Source: Aphelocoma coerulescens
Lineage: Eukaryota > Chordata > Aves > Passeriformes > Corvidae
Direction of reading: 5' to 3'
DNA length: 64,000 bases
Assembly: GCF_041296385.1 (NCBI RefSeq)
Contig: NW_027183524.1
Coordinates: 124,001 to 188,000 of the forward strand
Position numbers and translations under genes: made by a program. Positions 1-9,107 of the stretch are shown one piece after another. Position 1 is the stretch's first letter. Every line of letters begins with the position of its first letter. Under the pieces are notes generated by a model that ran no database searches, was not told the origin of the DNA, and was given only the letters and a program-made list of their open reading frames with translations.

Positions 1-34
1 GCTCCAGCAGCTGCTCCCGCAATAGCAAAAGGTT
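1..34 (+). repeat. Tail of the unit before U1 (partial)
   Basis: These 34 bases match the last 34 bases of every complete unit, so the array extends left of the window. Confidence 0.95.
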
Positions 35-64
35 CTAGAAGTGAAAGCCAGTTTGGGGCTGCAC

Positions 65-155
65 CTTCTCCTTGCCGCATGTAAGCCACACCAAACTCCC
101 TGATGCACTCTGTCCTCCCCTTCTCAAAGGAGTAGACGGTGGCATCAGGACACAC
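65..155 (-). other. Exon-like segment, minus strand, 91 bp (U1; once per unit)
   Basis: On the minus strand the segment follows ggacacag and ends GAAG before GTGCAG, a possible acceptor and donor. One frame is open through it (30 codons, with two cysteines) and extends to either side without a stop. I do not recognise the peptide. It lies just beyond the GC/CCAAT element on the same strand. The only coding change noticed across units is Cys to Tyr in U15 (31631). It could be a relic exon captured in the repeat or a chance open frame. Confidence 0.2.
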
Positions 156-219
156 CTGTGTCCCAGCAGCTGGGTGCCCAGCCGGGAGCAGGAGCAGGGC
201 TGGGGCTGCTCCCAAAGTT

Positions 220-232
220 GCCCCGCCCCAAT
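220..232. promoter_or_regulatory. GC box overlapping a CCAAT box (U1; once per unit)
   Basis: GCCCCGCCCC (220-229) runs directly into CCAAT (228-232). Read on the minus strand it is ATTGG followed by GGCGGGGC. Such paired Sp1-type and NF-Y-type sites are usual in vertebrate promoters. It recurs at unit offset 185. U11 has one change in its flank (22674). The motif match is seen; promoter function is inferred. Confidence 0.4.
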
Positions 233-272
233 GCCAGAGCCGGACATATGCTGAGGGGGGGCTGGATCAGGC

Positions 273-278
273 TTTATT
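273..278 (-). terminator. Poly(A) signal AATAAA, minus strand (U1; once per unit)
   Basis: The minus strand reads GGACAATAAAGCCTGATCC, and a GT-containing stretch (tatgtccggctctgg) follows about 25-40 bases later, as at many vertebrate 3' ends. I found no AATAAA on the plus strand of the unit. It recurs at unit offset 238. Confidence 0.4.
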
Positions 279-484
279 GTCCAGCTGCATGCCAGGAGTG
301 AGCACAAAATCTACCTGCATTCTCTGCAGCATGCCATCCTGGAGCAGAGCCATTGCCAAAGGAAGCCGTGAGCCCGTGCCAAGCCAGTGCCGGAGTGGGA
401 TCCTAGCAGCACCTGTGGAAGCCGGGAGAGAGGAGCCCACCTGGAGCAGGTTCGTGCAGGATTAATCATCCCGTGGCTTCCCAC

Positions 485-620
485 CAGGGTCCTGTTGCTT
501 CCAAAAGGCCCCACAGTGTCACTGTGGCCCCTCGGTTCCACCAGGTTCCATAGCGTCACTGTGGTGCCCAGGGTTCCGTCAGCTTCGCCAGCATCCCCAC
601 GGTCTGCAGAGCTCCCCGAG
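485..620 (+). repeat. Degenerate 75-mer remnants left of the minisatellite (shown for U1; once per unit)
   Basis: The stretch keeps 75-mer landmarks in decayed form: gtcactgtgg at 518 and 555, ccaggttccatagc near 541 and acggtctgcagagctcc near 599. Spacing of the gtcac landmarks is 37 and then 76 bp, which fits a half-period followed by a full period. The same segment lies just before the minisatellite in every unit. Confidence 0.7.
511..527. other. 17-bp palindrome (U1; once per unit)
   Basis: Perfect 8-bp arms CCACAGTG and CACTGTGG around a single T, at unit offset 476, in the degenerate short-repeat zone. Confidence 0.6.
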
Positions 621-996
621 CTTCTGTGGTGTCACAGTGGAGGCAGGGTTGCATCAGGTTCCATAGCATCAGCACGGTCTCCAGGGCTCCCAGAGGTTCT
701 GTGGTGTCACAGTGGAGGCAGGGTTGCATCAGGTTCCATAGCATCACCACAGTCTCCAGGGCTCCCTGAGCTTCTGTGGTGTCACAGTGGAGGCAGGGTT
801 GCATCACGTTCCATAGCATCAGCACGGTCTCCAGGGCTCCCAGAGGTTCTGTGGTGTCACAGAGGAGGCAGGGTTGCATCAGGTTCCATAGCATCACCAC
901 GGTCTCCAGGGCTCCAAGAGCTTCTGTGGTGTCACAGAGGAGGCAGGGTTGCATCAGGTTCAATAGCATCAGCACGGTCTCCAGGGCTCCCCTGAG
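621..996 (+). repeat. 75-bp minisatellite in U1, five copies
   Basis: Copies begin at 621, 696, 771, 846 and 921; the last is 76 bp. Order 1-2-1*-5-6. Each runs from (c/g)ttctgtgg through gtcacag(t/a)gg, ggttccatagc and gtctccagggctcc. Because 75 is divisible by three, frames stay open across copies. Confidence 0.97.
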
Positions 997-1180
997 CTTC
1001 TGTGGTGGTGTCACAGAGGAGCCAGGCTTCCTTGTAGTTCCCCAGCATCACAAAGGCTCTCCTGGGAGCCACGGGTCACAAAGCACCGTGGGCTCTGTGC
1101 AGCCCCGCTGTGTCACAATGGCCGCTGGCTTCCACGAGCCCCCGCAGTGTCCCAGTGGGCCCCGTGGCTTTAGGAGTGGG
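997..1180 (+). repeat. Degenerate 75-mer remnants right of the minisatellite (shown for U1; once per unit)
   Basis: The landmarks gtcacagagg (1010), gtcacaaag (1075) and gtcacaatgg (1112) continue the series with altered spacing (79, 65 and 37 bp). The copies here are too diverged to recombine freely, which may explain why the right edge of the clean minisatellite stays fixed. Confidence 0.65.
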
Positions 1181-1243
1181 TGGCTGGGAGTTGGTGCCAG
1201 CGGCTGGGGGAGCAGCAGCAGGGACTGTGTGTGGACAGTGCCA

Positions 1244-1261
1244 TGGCCACTTGTGTGGCCA
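1244..1261. other. Short inverted repeat, 7-bp arms (U1; once per unit)
   Basis: TGGCCAC, a TTGT loop, then GTGGCCA. It could fold as a small hairpin in RNA of either strand. No run of T or other terminator feature follows. Confidence 0.5.
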
Positions 1262-1327
1262 CTGGTGTCTCTGTGCCAGGCACAGCCGTGGTGTGTAACA
1301 CCGGCTCTGGGTCCTTTGGCTGTGCAG

Positions 1328-1511
1328 GTGGCAGTCACGGCCTGGAGCAGGGCTGCTCCCGGGGGACAGCCTGGGGCAGGAGGCTGCTGGAGATTCATTC
1401 CCCACACTCCTTGTCATGAGGTGCTCAGAGTGATTGGAAAGGCTGTTGGCAGCAGGCAGTTCTCTGGGTTCAAGCTGTGGAGCTGTCAGCGGGAATGCAA
1501 AGGCCAAGCTG
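1328..1511 (+). other. Exon-like segment, plus strand (U1; once per unit)
   Basis: Flanked on the left by a pyrimidine-rich tract ending ctgtgcag (to 1327) and on the right by a near-consensus donor GTGAGC (1512-1517). Length is 184 bp. The splice-site pattern is seen; splicing is inferred. No recognised protein domain is encoded in any frame. It recurs at unit offset 1293. Confidence 0.2.
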
Positions 1512-2177
1512 GTGAGCCTTTTGTCCTGGTGCCTTTAGTGTGTGAGCAGTCCCTGGTGCCGTTGTCTTTGGATCCTGAGTGTGGGAGAGGCAAGGCTTAG
1601 GATGGTGCGTAGAGCTGAGAAGGAAAGTGCCGAGAGCAGCGTGTGTGCTGCTGCTTTGAGGGGTGCAGTTGAAGTTGTAGGCAGCAAGAGCTTTCTCAGC
1701 TGGCCCTTTTGTGAGCTCTGCTTTTGCCAGATGACTTCCATCTTACCCTCTTACCATCTTAGCCTCTCATTTTTGCATATCCCAAACCCCCTTCCAAACA
1801 TCCAGCAGCTGCTTGTAAAGAAGAAGTCCTAGAACAAAAAGCCAGTGCTGCCTTTCATAGCCCCTTTGCTGTCTATGAAGTAGAGGAAAGAAGCTAGTGA
1901 GACGCACTTTCTTTCTCAACTCCATAGAGCGCATCCTTCTCTCAAGGTGGCAGAGTCCTTGGCGGAAGTGAAGCATCTGCAGCTGCAGTTCAGACTGAGA
2001 GATGTGCCAGGACAGGAAACATTTGCTGACCTTCCCTGTTCCCTGTGCAACATGATTCTCGCATCCCAGTCACTTTCACATACCTTCGGTATCCCTGAGT
2101 CCAAGCAGCTAAAGCTCACAGAGACAGAAGTGTCAGGAAGGAAAACGTTCCAAAAGCACCCCCTTCTCTTATCAGCA

Positions 2178-2184
2178 TATAAAT
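2178..2184 (+). promoter_or_regulatory. TATA-box-like TATAAAT, plus strand (U1; once per unit)
   Basis: TATAAAT lies in the less GC-rich part of the unit (offset 2143). A start site would be expected near 2210. A pyrimidine-rich stretch ending ttgcag (2251-2256) and a donor-like ATGTAAGC in the next unit (GT at 2349) lie downstream. A chance TATA match in this composition is possible. Confidence 0.3.
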
Positions 2185-2302
2185 TGTGCACAACAGGCTG
2201 CGGCACCGAACCTTCCTTCTCAGATAGACATGCCATCACACTTTTCACTCTTGCAGCTCGGTTGAAAAGCTCCAGCAGCTGCTCCCGCAATAGCAAAAGG
2301 TT

Positions 2303-4570
2303 CTAGAAGTGAAAGCCAGTTTGGGGCTGCACCTTCTCCTTGCCGCATGTAAGCCACACCAAACTCCCTGATGCACTCTGTCCTCCCCTTCTCAAAGGAG
2401 TAGACGGTGGCATCAGGACACACCTGTGTCCCAGCAGCTGGGTGCCCAGCCGGGAGCAGGAGCAGGGCTGGGGCTGCTCCCAAAGTTGCCCCGCCCCAAT
2501 GCCAGAGCCGGACATATGCTGAGGGGGGGCTGGATCAGGCTTTATTGTCCAGCTGCATGCCAGGAGTGAGCACAAAATCTACCTGCATTCTCTGCAGCAT
2601 GCCATCCTGGAGCAGAGCCATTGCCAAAGGAAGCCGTGAGCCCGTGCCAAGCCAGTGCCGGAGTGGGATCCTAGCAGCACCTGTGGAAGCCGGGAGAGAG
2701 GAGCCCACCTGGAGCAGGTTCGTGCAGGATTAATCATCCCGTGGCTTCCCACCAGGGTCCTGTTGCTTCCAAAAGGCCCCACAGTGTCACTGTGGCCCCT
2801 CGGTTCCACCAGGTTCCATAGCGTCACTGTGGTGCCCAGGGTTCCGTCAGCTTCGCCAGCATCCCCACGGTCTGCAGAGCTCCCCGAGCTTCTGTGGTGT
2901 CACAGTGGAGGCAGGGTTGCATCAGGTTCCATAGCATCAGCACGGTCTCCAGGGCTCCCAGAGGTTCTGTGGTGTCACAGTGGAGGCAGGGTTGCATCAG
3001 GTTCCATAGCATCACCACAGTCTCCAGGGCTCCCTGAGCTTCTGTGGTGTCACAGTGGAGGCAGGGTTGCATCACGTTCCATAGCATCAGCACGGTCTCC
3101 AGGGCTCCCAGAGGTTCTGTGGTGTCACAGAGGAGGCAGGGTTGCATCAGGTTCCATAGCATCAGCACGGTCTCCAGGGCTCCCAGAGGTTCTGTGGTGT
3201 CACAGAGGAGGCAGGGTTGCATCAGGTTCAATAGCATCAGCACGGTCTCCAGGGCTCCCCTGAGCTTCTGTGGTGGTGTCACAGAGGAGCCAGGCTTCCT
3301 TGTAGTTCCCCAGCATCACAAAGGCTCTCCTGGGAGCCACGGGTCACAAAGCACCGTGGGCTCTGTGCAGCCCCGCTGTGTCACAATGGCCGCTGGCTTC
3401 CACGAGCCCCCGCAGTGTCCCAGTGGGCCCCGTGGCTTTAGGAGTGGGTGGCTGGGAGTTGGTGCCAGCGGCTGGGGGAGCAGCAGCAGGGACTGTGTGT
3501 GGACAGTGCCATGGCCACTTGTGTGGCCACTGGTGTCTCTGTGCCAGGCACAGCTGTGGTGTGTAACACCGGCTCTGGGTCCTTTGGCTGTGCAGGTGGC
3601 AGTCACGGCCTGGAGCAGGGCTGCTCCCGGGGGACAGCCTGGGGCAGGAGGCTGCTGGAGATTCATTCCCCACACTCCTTGTCATGAGGTGCTCAGAGTG
3701 ATTGGAAAGGCTGTTGGCAGCAGGCAGTTCTCTGGGTTCAAGCTGTGGAGCTGTCAGCGGGAATGCAAAGGCCAAGCTGGTGAGCCTTTTGTCCTGGTGC
3801 CTTTAGTGTGTGAGCAGTCCCTGGTGCCGTTGTCTTTGGATCCTGAGTGTGGGAGAGGCAAGGCTTAGGATGGTGCGTAGAGCTGAGAAGGAAAGTGCCG
3901 AGAGCAGCGTGTGTGCTGCTGCTTTGAGGGGTGCAGTTGAAGTTGTAGGCAGCAAGAGCTTTCTCAGCTGGCCCTTTTGTGAGCTCTGCTTTTGCCAGAT
4001 GACTTCCATCTTACCCTCTTACCATCTTAGCCTCTCATTTTTGCATATCCCAAACCCCCTTCCAAACATCCAGCAGCTGCTTGTAAAGAAGAAGTCCTAG
4101 AACAAAAAGCCAGTGCTGCCTTTCATAGCCCCTTTGCTGTCTATGAAGTAGAGGAAAGAAGCTAGTGAGACGCACTTTCTTTCTCAACTCCATAGAGCGC
4201 ATCCTTCTCTCAAGGTGGCAGAGTCCTTGGCGGAAGTGAAGCATCTGCAGCTGCAGTTCAGACTGAGAGATGTGCCAGGACAGGAAACATTTGCTGACCT
4301 TCCCTGTTCCCTGTGCAACATGATTCTCGCATCCCAGTCACTTTCACATACCTTCGGTATCCCTGAGTCCAAGCAGCTAAAGCTCACAGAGACAGAAGTG
4401 TCAGGAAGGAAAACGTTCCAAAAGCACCCCCTTCTCTTATCAGCATATAAATTGTGCACAACAGGCTGCGGCACCGAACCTTCCTTCTCAGATAGACATG
4501 CCATCACACTTTTCACTCGTGCAGCTCGGTTGAAAAGCTCCAGCAGCTGCTCCCGCAATAGCAAAAGGTT
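2303..4570 (+). repeat. Unit U2 (2268 bp)
   Basis: Shares its 75-mer order with U6. Private variants are t at 3555 (seen otherwise only in U27) and cactcgtg near 4519 (also in U3 and U5). Confidence 0.97.
2889..3264 (+). repeat. 75-bp minisatellite in U2, five copies
   Basis: Order 1-2-1*-4-6; differs from U1 only in the fourth copy. Confidence 0.97.
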
Positions 4571-6838
4571 CTAGAAGTGAAAGCCAGTTTGGGGCTGCAC
4601 CTTCTCCTTGCCGCATGTAAGCCACACCAAACTCCCTGATGCACTCTGTCCTCCCCTTCTCAAAGGAGTAGACGGTGGCATCAGGACACACCTGTGTCCC
4701 AGCAGCTGGGTGCCCAGCCGGGAGCAGGAGCAGGGCTGGGGCTGCTCCCAAAGTTGCCCCGCCCCAATGCCAGAGCCGGACATATGCTGAGGGGGGGCTG
4801 GATCAGGCTTTATTGTCCAGCTGCATGCCAGGAGTGAGCACAAAATCTACCTGCATTCTCTGCAGCATGCCATCCTGGAGCAGAGCCATTGCCAAAGGAA
4901 GCCGTGAGCCCGTGCCAAGCCAGTGCCGGAGTGGGATCCTAGCAGCACCTGTGGAAGCCGGGAGAGAGGAGCCCACCTGGAGCAGGTTCGTGCAGGATTA
5001 ATCATCCCGTGGCTTCCCACCAGGGTCCTGTTGCTTCCAAAAGGCCCCACAGTGTCACTGTGGCCCCTCGGTTCCACCAGGTTCCATAGCGTCACTGTGG
5101 TGCCCAGGGTTCCGTCAGCTTCGCCAGCATCCCCACGGTCTGCAGAGCTCCCCGAGCTTCTGTGGTGTCACAGTGGAGGCAGGGTTGCATCAGGTTCCAT
5201 AGCATCAGCACGGTCTCCAGGGCTCCCAGAGGTTCTGTGGTGTCACAGTGGAGGCAGGGTTGCATCAGGTTCCATAGCATCACCACAGTCTCCAGGGCTC
5301 CCTGAGCTTCTGTGGTGTCACAGTGGAGGCAGGGTTGCATCACGTTCCATAGCATCAGCACGGTCTCCAGGGCTCCCAGAGGTTCTGTGGTGTCACAGAG
5401 GAGGCAGGGTTGCATCAGGTTCCATAGCATCACCACGGTCTCCAGGGCTCCAAGAGCTTCTGTGGTGTCACAGAGGAGGCAGGGTTGCATCAGGTTCAAT
5501 AGCATCAGCACGGTCTCCAGGGCTCCCCTGAGCTTCTGTGGTGGTGTCACAGAGGAGCCAGGCTTCCTCGTAGTTCCCCAGCATCACAAAGGCTCTCCTG
5601 GGAGCCACGGGTCACAAAGCACCGTGGGCTCTGTGCAGCCCCGCTGTGTCACAATGGCCGCTGGCTTCCACGAGCCCCCGCAGTGTCCCAGTGGGCCCCG
5701 TGGCTTTAGGAGTGGGTGGCTGGGAGTTGGTGCCAGCGGCTGGGGGAGCAGCAGCAGGGACTGTGTGTGGACAGTGCCATGGCCACTTGTGTGGCCACTG
5801 GTGTCTCTGTGCCAGGCACAGCCGTGGTGTGTAACACCGGCTCTGGGTCCTTTGGCTGTGCAGGTGGCAGTCACGGCCTGGAGCAGGGCTGCTCCCGGGG
5901 GACAGCCTGGGGCAGGAGGCTGCTGGAGATTCATTCCCCACACTCCTTGTCATGAGGTGCTCAGAGTGATTGGAAAGGCTGTTGGCAGCAGGCAGTTCTC
6001 TGGGTTCAAGCTGTGGAGCTGTCAGCGGGAATGCAAAGGCCAAGCTGGTGAGCCTTTTGTCCTGGTGCCTTTAGTGTGTGAGCAGTCCCTGGTGCCGTTG
6101 TCTTTGGATCCTGAGTGTGGGAGAGGCAAGGCTTAGGATGGTGCGTAGAGCTGAGAAGGAAAGTGCCGAGAGCAGCGTGTGTGCTGCTGCTTTGAGGGGT
6201 GCAGTTGAAGTTGTAGGCAGCAAGAGCTTTCTCAGCTGGCCCTTTTGTGAGCTCTGCTTTTGCCAGATGACTTCCATCTTACCCTCTTACCATCTTAGCC
6301 TCTCATTTTTGCATATCCCAAACCCCCTTCCAAACATCCAGCAGCTGCTTGTAAAGAAGAAGTCCTAGAACAAAAAGCCAGTGCTGCCTTTCATAGCCCC
6401 TTTGCTGTCTATGAAGTAGAGGAAAGAAGCTAGTGAGACGCACTTTCTTTCTCAACTCCATAGAGCGCATCCTTCTCTCAAGGTGGCAGAGTCCTTGGCG
6501 GAAGTGAAGCATCTGCAGCTGCAGTTCAGACTGAGAGATGTGCCAGGACAGGAAACATTTGCTGACCTTCCCTGTTCCCTGTGCAACATGATTCTCGCAT
6601 CCCAGTCACTTTCACATACCTTCGGTATCCCTGAGTCCAAGCAGCTAAAGCTCACAGAGACAGAAGTGTCAGGAAGGAAAACGTTCCAAAAGCACCCCCT
6701 TCTCTTATCAGCATATAAATTGTGCACAACAGGCTGCGGCACCGAACCTTCCTTCTCAGATAGACATGCCATCACACTTTTCACTCGTGCAGCTCGGTTG
6801 AAAAGCTCCAGCAGCTGCTCCCGCAATAGCAAAAGGTT
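4571..6838 (+). repeat. Unit U3 (2268 bp)
   Basis: Near-identical to U1, two units upstream. Its own changes are c at 5569 and g at 6787 (cactcgtg). Confidence 0.97.
5157..5532 (+). repeat. 75-bp minisatellite in U3, five copies
   Basis: Order 1-2-1*-5-6, as in U1. Confidence 0.97.
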
Positions 6839-9107
6839 CTAGAAGTGAAAGCCAGTTTGGGGCTGCACCTTCTCCTTGCCGCATGTAAGCCACACCAAAC
6901 TCCCTGATGCACTCTGTCCTCCCCTTCTCAAAGGAGTAGACGGTGGCATCAGGACACACCTGTGTCCCAGCAGCTGGGTGCCCAGCCGGGAGCAGGAGCA
7001 GGGCTGGGGCTGCTCCCAAAGTTGCCCCGCCCCAATGCCAGAGCCGGACATATGCTGAGGGGGGGCTGGATCAGGCTTTATTGTCCAGCTGCATGCCAGG
7101 AGTGAGCACAAAATCTACCTGCATTCTCTGCAGCATGCCATCCTGGAGCAGAGCCATTGCCAAAGGAAGCCGTGAGCCCGTGCCAAGCCAGTGCCGGAGT
7201 GGGATCCTAGCAGCACCTGTGGAAGCCGGGAGAGAGGAGCCCACCTGGAGCAGGTTCGTGCAGGATTAATCATCCTGTGGCTTCCCACCAGGGTCCTGTT
7301 GCTTCCAAAAGGCCCCACAGTGTCACTGTGGCCCCTCGGTTCCACCAGGTTCCATAGCGTCACTGTGGTGCCCAGGGTTCCGTCAGCTTCGCCAGCATCC
7401 CCACGGTCTGCAGAGCTCCCCGAGCTTCTGTGGTGTCACAGTGGAGGCAGGGTTGCATCAGGTTCCATAGCATCAGCACGGTCTCCAGGGCTCCCCTGAG
7501 CTTCTGTGGTGTCACAGAGGAGGCAGGGTTGCATCAGGTTCCATAGCATCAGCACGGTCTCCAGGGCTCCCAGAGGTTCTGTGGTGTCACAGTGGAGGCA
7601 GGGTTGCATCAGGTTCCATAGCATCACCACAGTCTCCAGGGCTCCCTGAGCTTCTGTGGTGTCACAGTGGAGGCAGGGTTGCATCAGGTTCCATAGCATC
7701 AGCACGGTCTCCAGGGCTCCCAGAGGTTCTGTGGTGTCACAGAGGAGGCAGGGTTGCATCAGGTTCCATAGCATCACCACGGTCTCCAGGGCTCCCCTGA
7801 GCTTCTGTGGTGGTGTCACAGAGGAGCCAGGCTTCCTTGTAGTTCCCCAGCATCACAAAGGCTCTCCTGGGAGCCACGGGTCACAAAGCACCGTGGGCTC
7901 TGTGCAGCCCCGCTGTGTCACAATGGCCGCTGGCTTCCACGAGCCCCCGCAGTGTCCCAGTGGGCCCCGTGGCTTTAGGAGTGGGTGGCTGGGAGTTGGT
8001 GCCAGCGGCTGGGGGAGCAGCAGCAGGGACTGTGTGTGGACAGTGCCATGGCCACTTGTGTGGCCACTGGTGTCTCTGTGCCAGGCACAGCCGTGGTGTG
8101 TAACACCGGCTCTGGGTCCTTTGGCTGTGCAGGTGGCAGTCACGGCCTGGAGCAGGGCTGCTCCCGGGGGACAGCCTGGGGCAGGAGGCTGCTGGAGATT
8201 CATTCCCCACACTCCTTGTCATGAGGTGCTCAGAGTGATTGGAAAGGCTGTTGGCAGCAGGCAGTTCTCTGGGTTCAAGCTGTGGAGCTGTCAGCGGGAA
8301 TGCAAAGGCCAAGCTGGTGAGCCTTTTGTCCTGGTGCCTTTAGTGTGTGAGCAGTCCCTGGTGCCGTTGTCTTTGGATCCTGAGTGTGGGAGAGGCAAGG
8401 CTTAGGATGGTGCGTAGAGCTGAGAAGGAAAGTGCCGAGAGCAGCGTGTGTGCTGCTGCTTTGAGGGGTGCAGTTGAAGTTGTAGGCAGCAAGAGCTTTC
8501 TCAGCTGGCCCTTTTGTGAGCTCTGCTTTTGCCAGATGACTTCCATCTTACCCTCTTACCATCTTAGCCTCTCATTTTTGCATATCCCAAACCCCCTTCC
8601 AAACATCCAGCAGCTGCTTGTAAAGAAGAAGTCCTAGAACAAAAAGCCAGTGCTGCCTTTCATAGCCCCTTTGCTGTCTATGAAGTAGAGGAAAGAAGCT
8701 AGTGAGACGCACTTTCTTTCTCAACTCCATAGAGCGCATCCTTCTCTCAAGGTGGCAGAGTCCTTGGCGGAAGTGAAGCATCTGCAGCTGCAGTTCAGAC
8801 TGAGAGATGTGCCAGGACAGGAAACATTTGCTGACCTTCCCTGTTCCCTGTGCAACATGATTCTCGCATCCCAGTCACTTTCACATACCTTCGGTATCCC
8901 TGAGTCCAAGCAGCTAAAGCTCACAGAGACAGAAGTGTCAGGAAGGAAAACGTTCCAAAAGCACCCCCTTCTCTTATCAGCATATAAATTGTGCACAACA
9001 GGCTGCGGCACCGAACCTTCCTTCTCAGATAGACATGCCATCACACTTTTCACTCTTGCAGCTTGGTTGAAAAGCTCCAGCAGCTGCTCCCGCAATAGCA
9101 AAAGGTT
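6839..9107 (+). repeat. Unit U4 (2269 bp, +1)
   Basis: The only unit one base longer than standard. The extra base comes from a 76-bp copy ending cccctgag, normally the last copy of the minisatellite, used here as the first copy. Other private changes are t at 7276 and t at 9064. Confidence 0.97.
7425..7801 (+). repeat. 75-bp minisatellite in U4, five copies
   Basis: Order 1-4-2-1-5. The first copy is 76 bp and ends cccctgag, a form otherwise seen only at the right-hand end of the minisatellite. No type-6 copy is present. Confidence 0.97.

Larger units (their letters stand above)
35..2302 (+). repeat. Unit U1 (2268 bp)
   Basis: Reference copy for the offsets given here. BamHI sites (GGATCC) lie at 398-403 and 1570-1575, 1172 bp apart, and recur in the other units. 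It is almost identical to U3: the only differences I found are U3 position 5569 (t to c) and the cactcttg/cactcgtg site near the unit end. Confidence 0.97.

Noticed and set aside
183..212. G-quadruplex near the GC box
   Set aside because: Only three runs of three or more G with a long loop; not a standard four-run motif.
35..247. 70-codon ATG frame on the minus strand
   Set aside because: No Kozak support, domain or homology that I can recognise. It overlaps the exon-like segment in another frame; both cannot easily be real.
621..996. CRISPR array
   Set aside because: The whole 75-bp period is repeated with no unique spacers, and the context is eukaryotic.
621..1600. Long open frames across the minisatellite on both strands (up to 324 codons, for example 9699-10673)
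   Set aside because: They are open because 75 is divisible by three and the 75-mer lacks stops in several frames. The longest begin at GTG, not ATG. One plus frame is broken in U6 (11996), U21 (45465), U26 (56580) and by the +1 in U4, with no sign of compensation.
1977..2000. CTGCAGCTGCAG palindrome as a regulatory site
   Set aside because: Short, self-repeating and common by chance; nothing nearby supports a function.
1916..2296. 126-codon minus-strand frame
   Set aside because: Begins at TTG. It overlaps the plus-strand frame over most of its length and resembles no known protein.
1947..2306. 119-codon plus-strand frame near the unit end
   Set aside because: Begins at GTG with no upstream ATG, has no recognisable domain, and carries replacement changes in several units (Phe/Leu, Ile/Thr, Leu/Arg).
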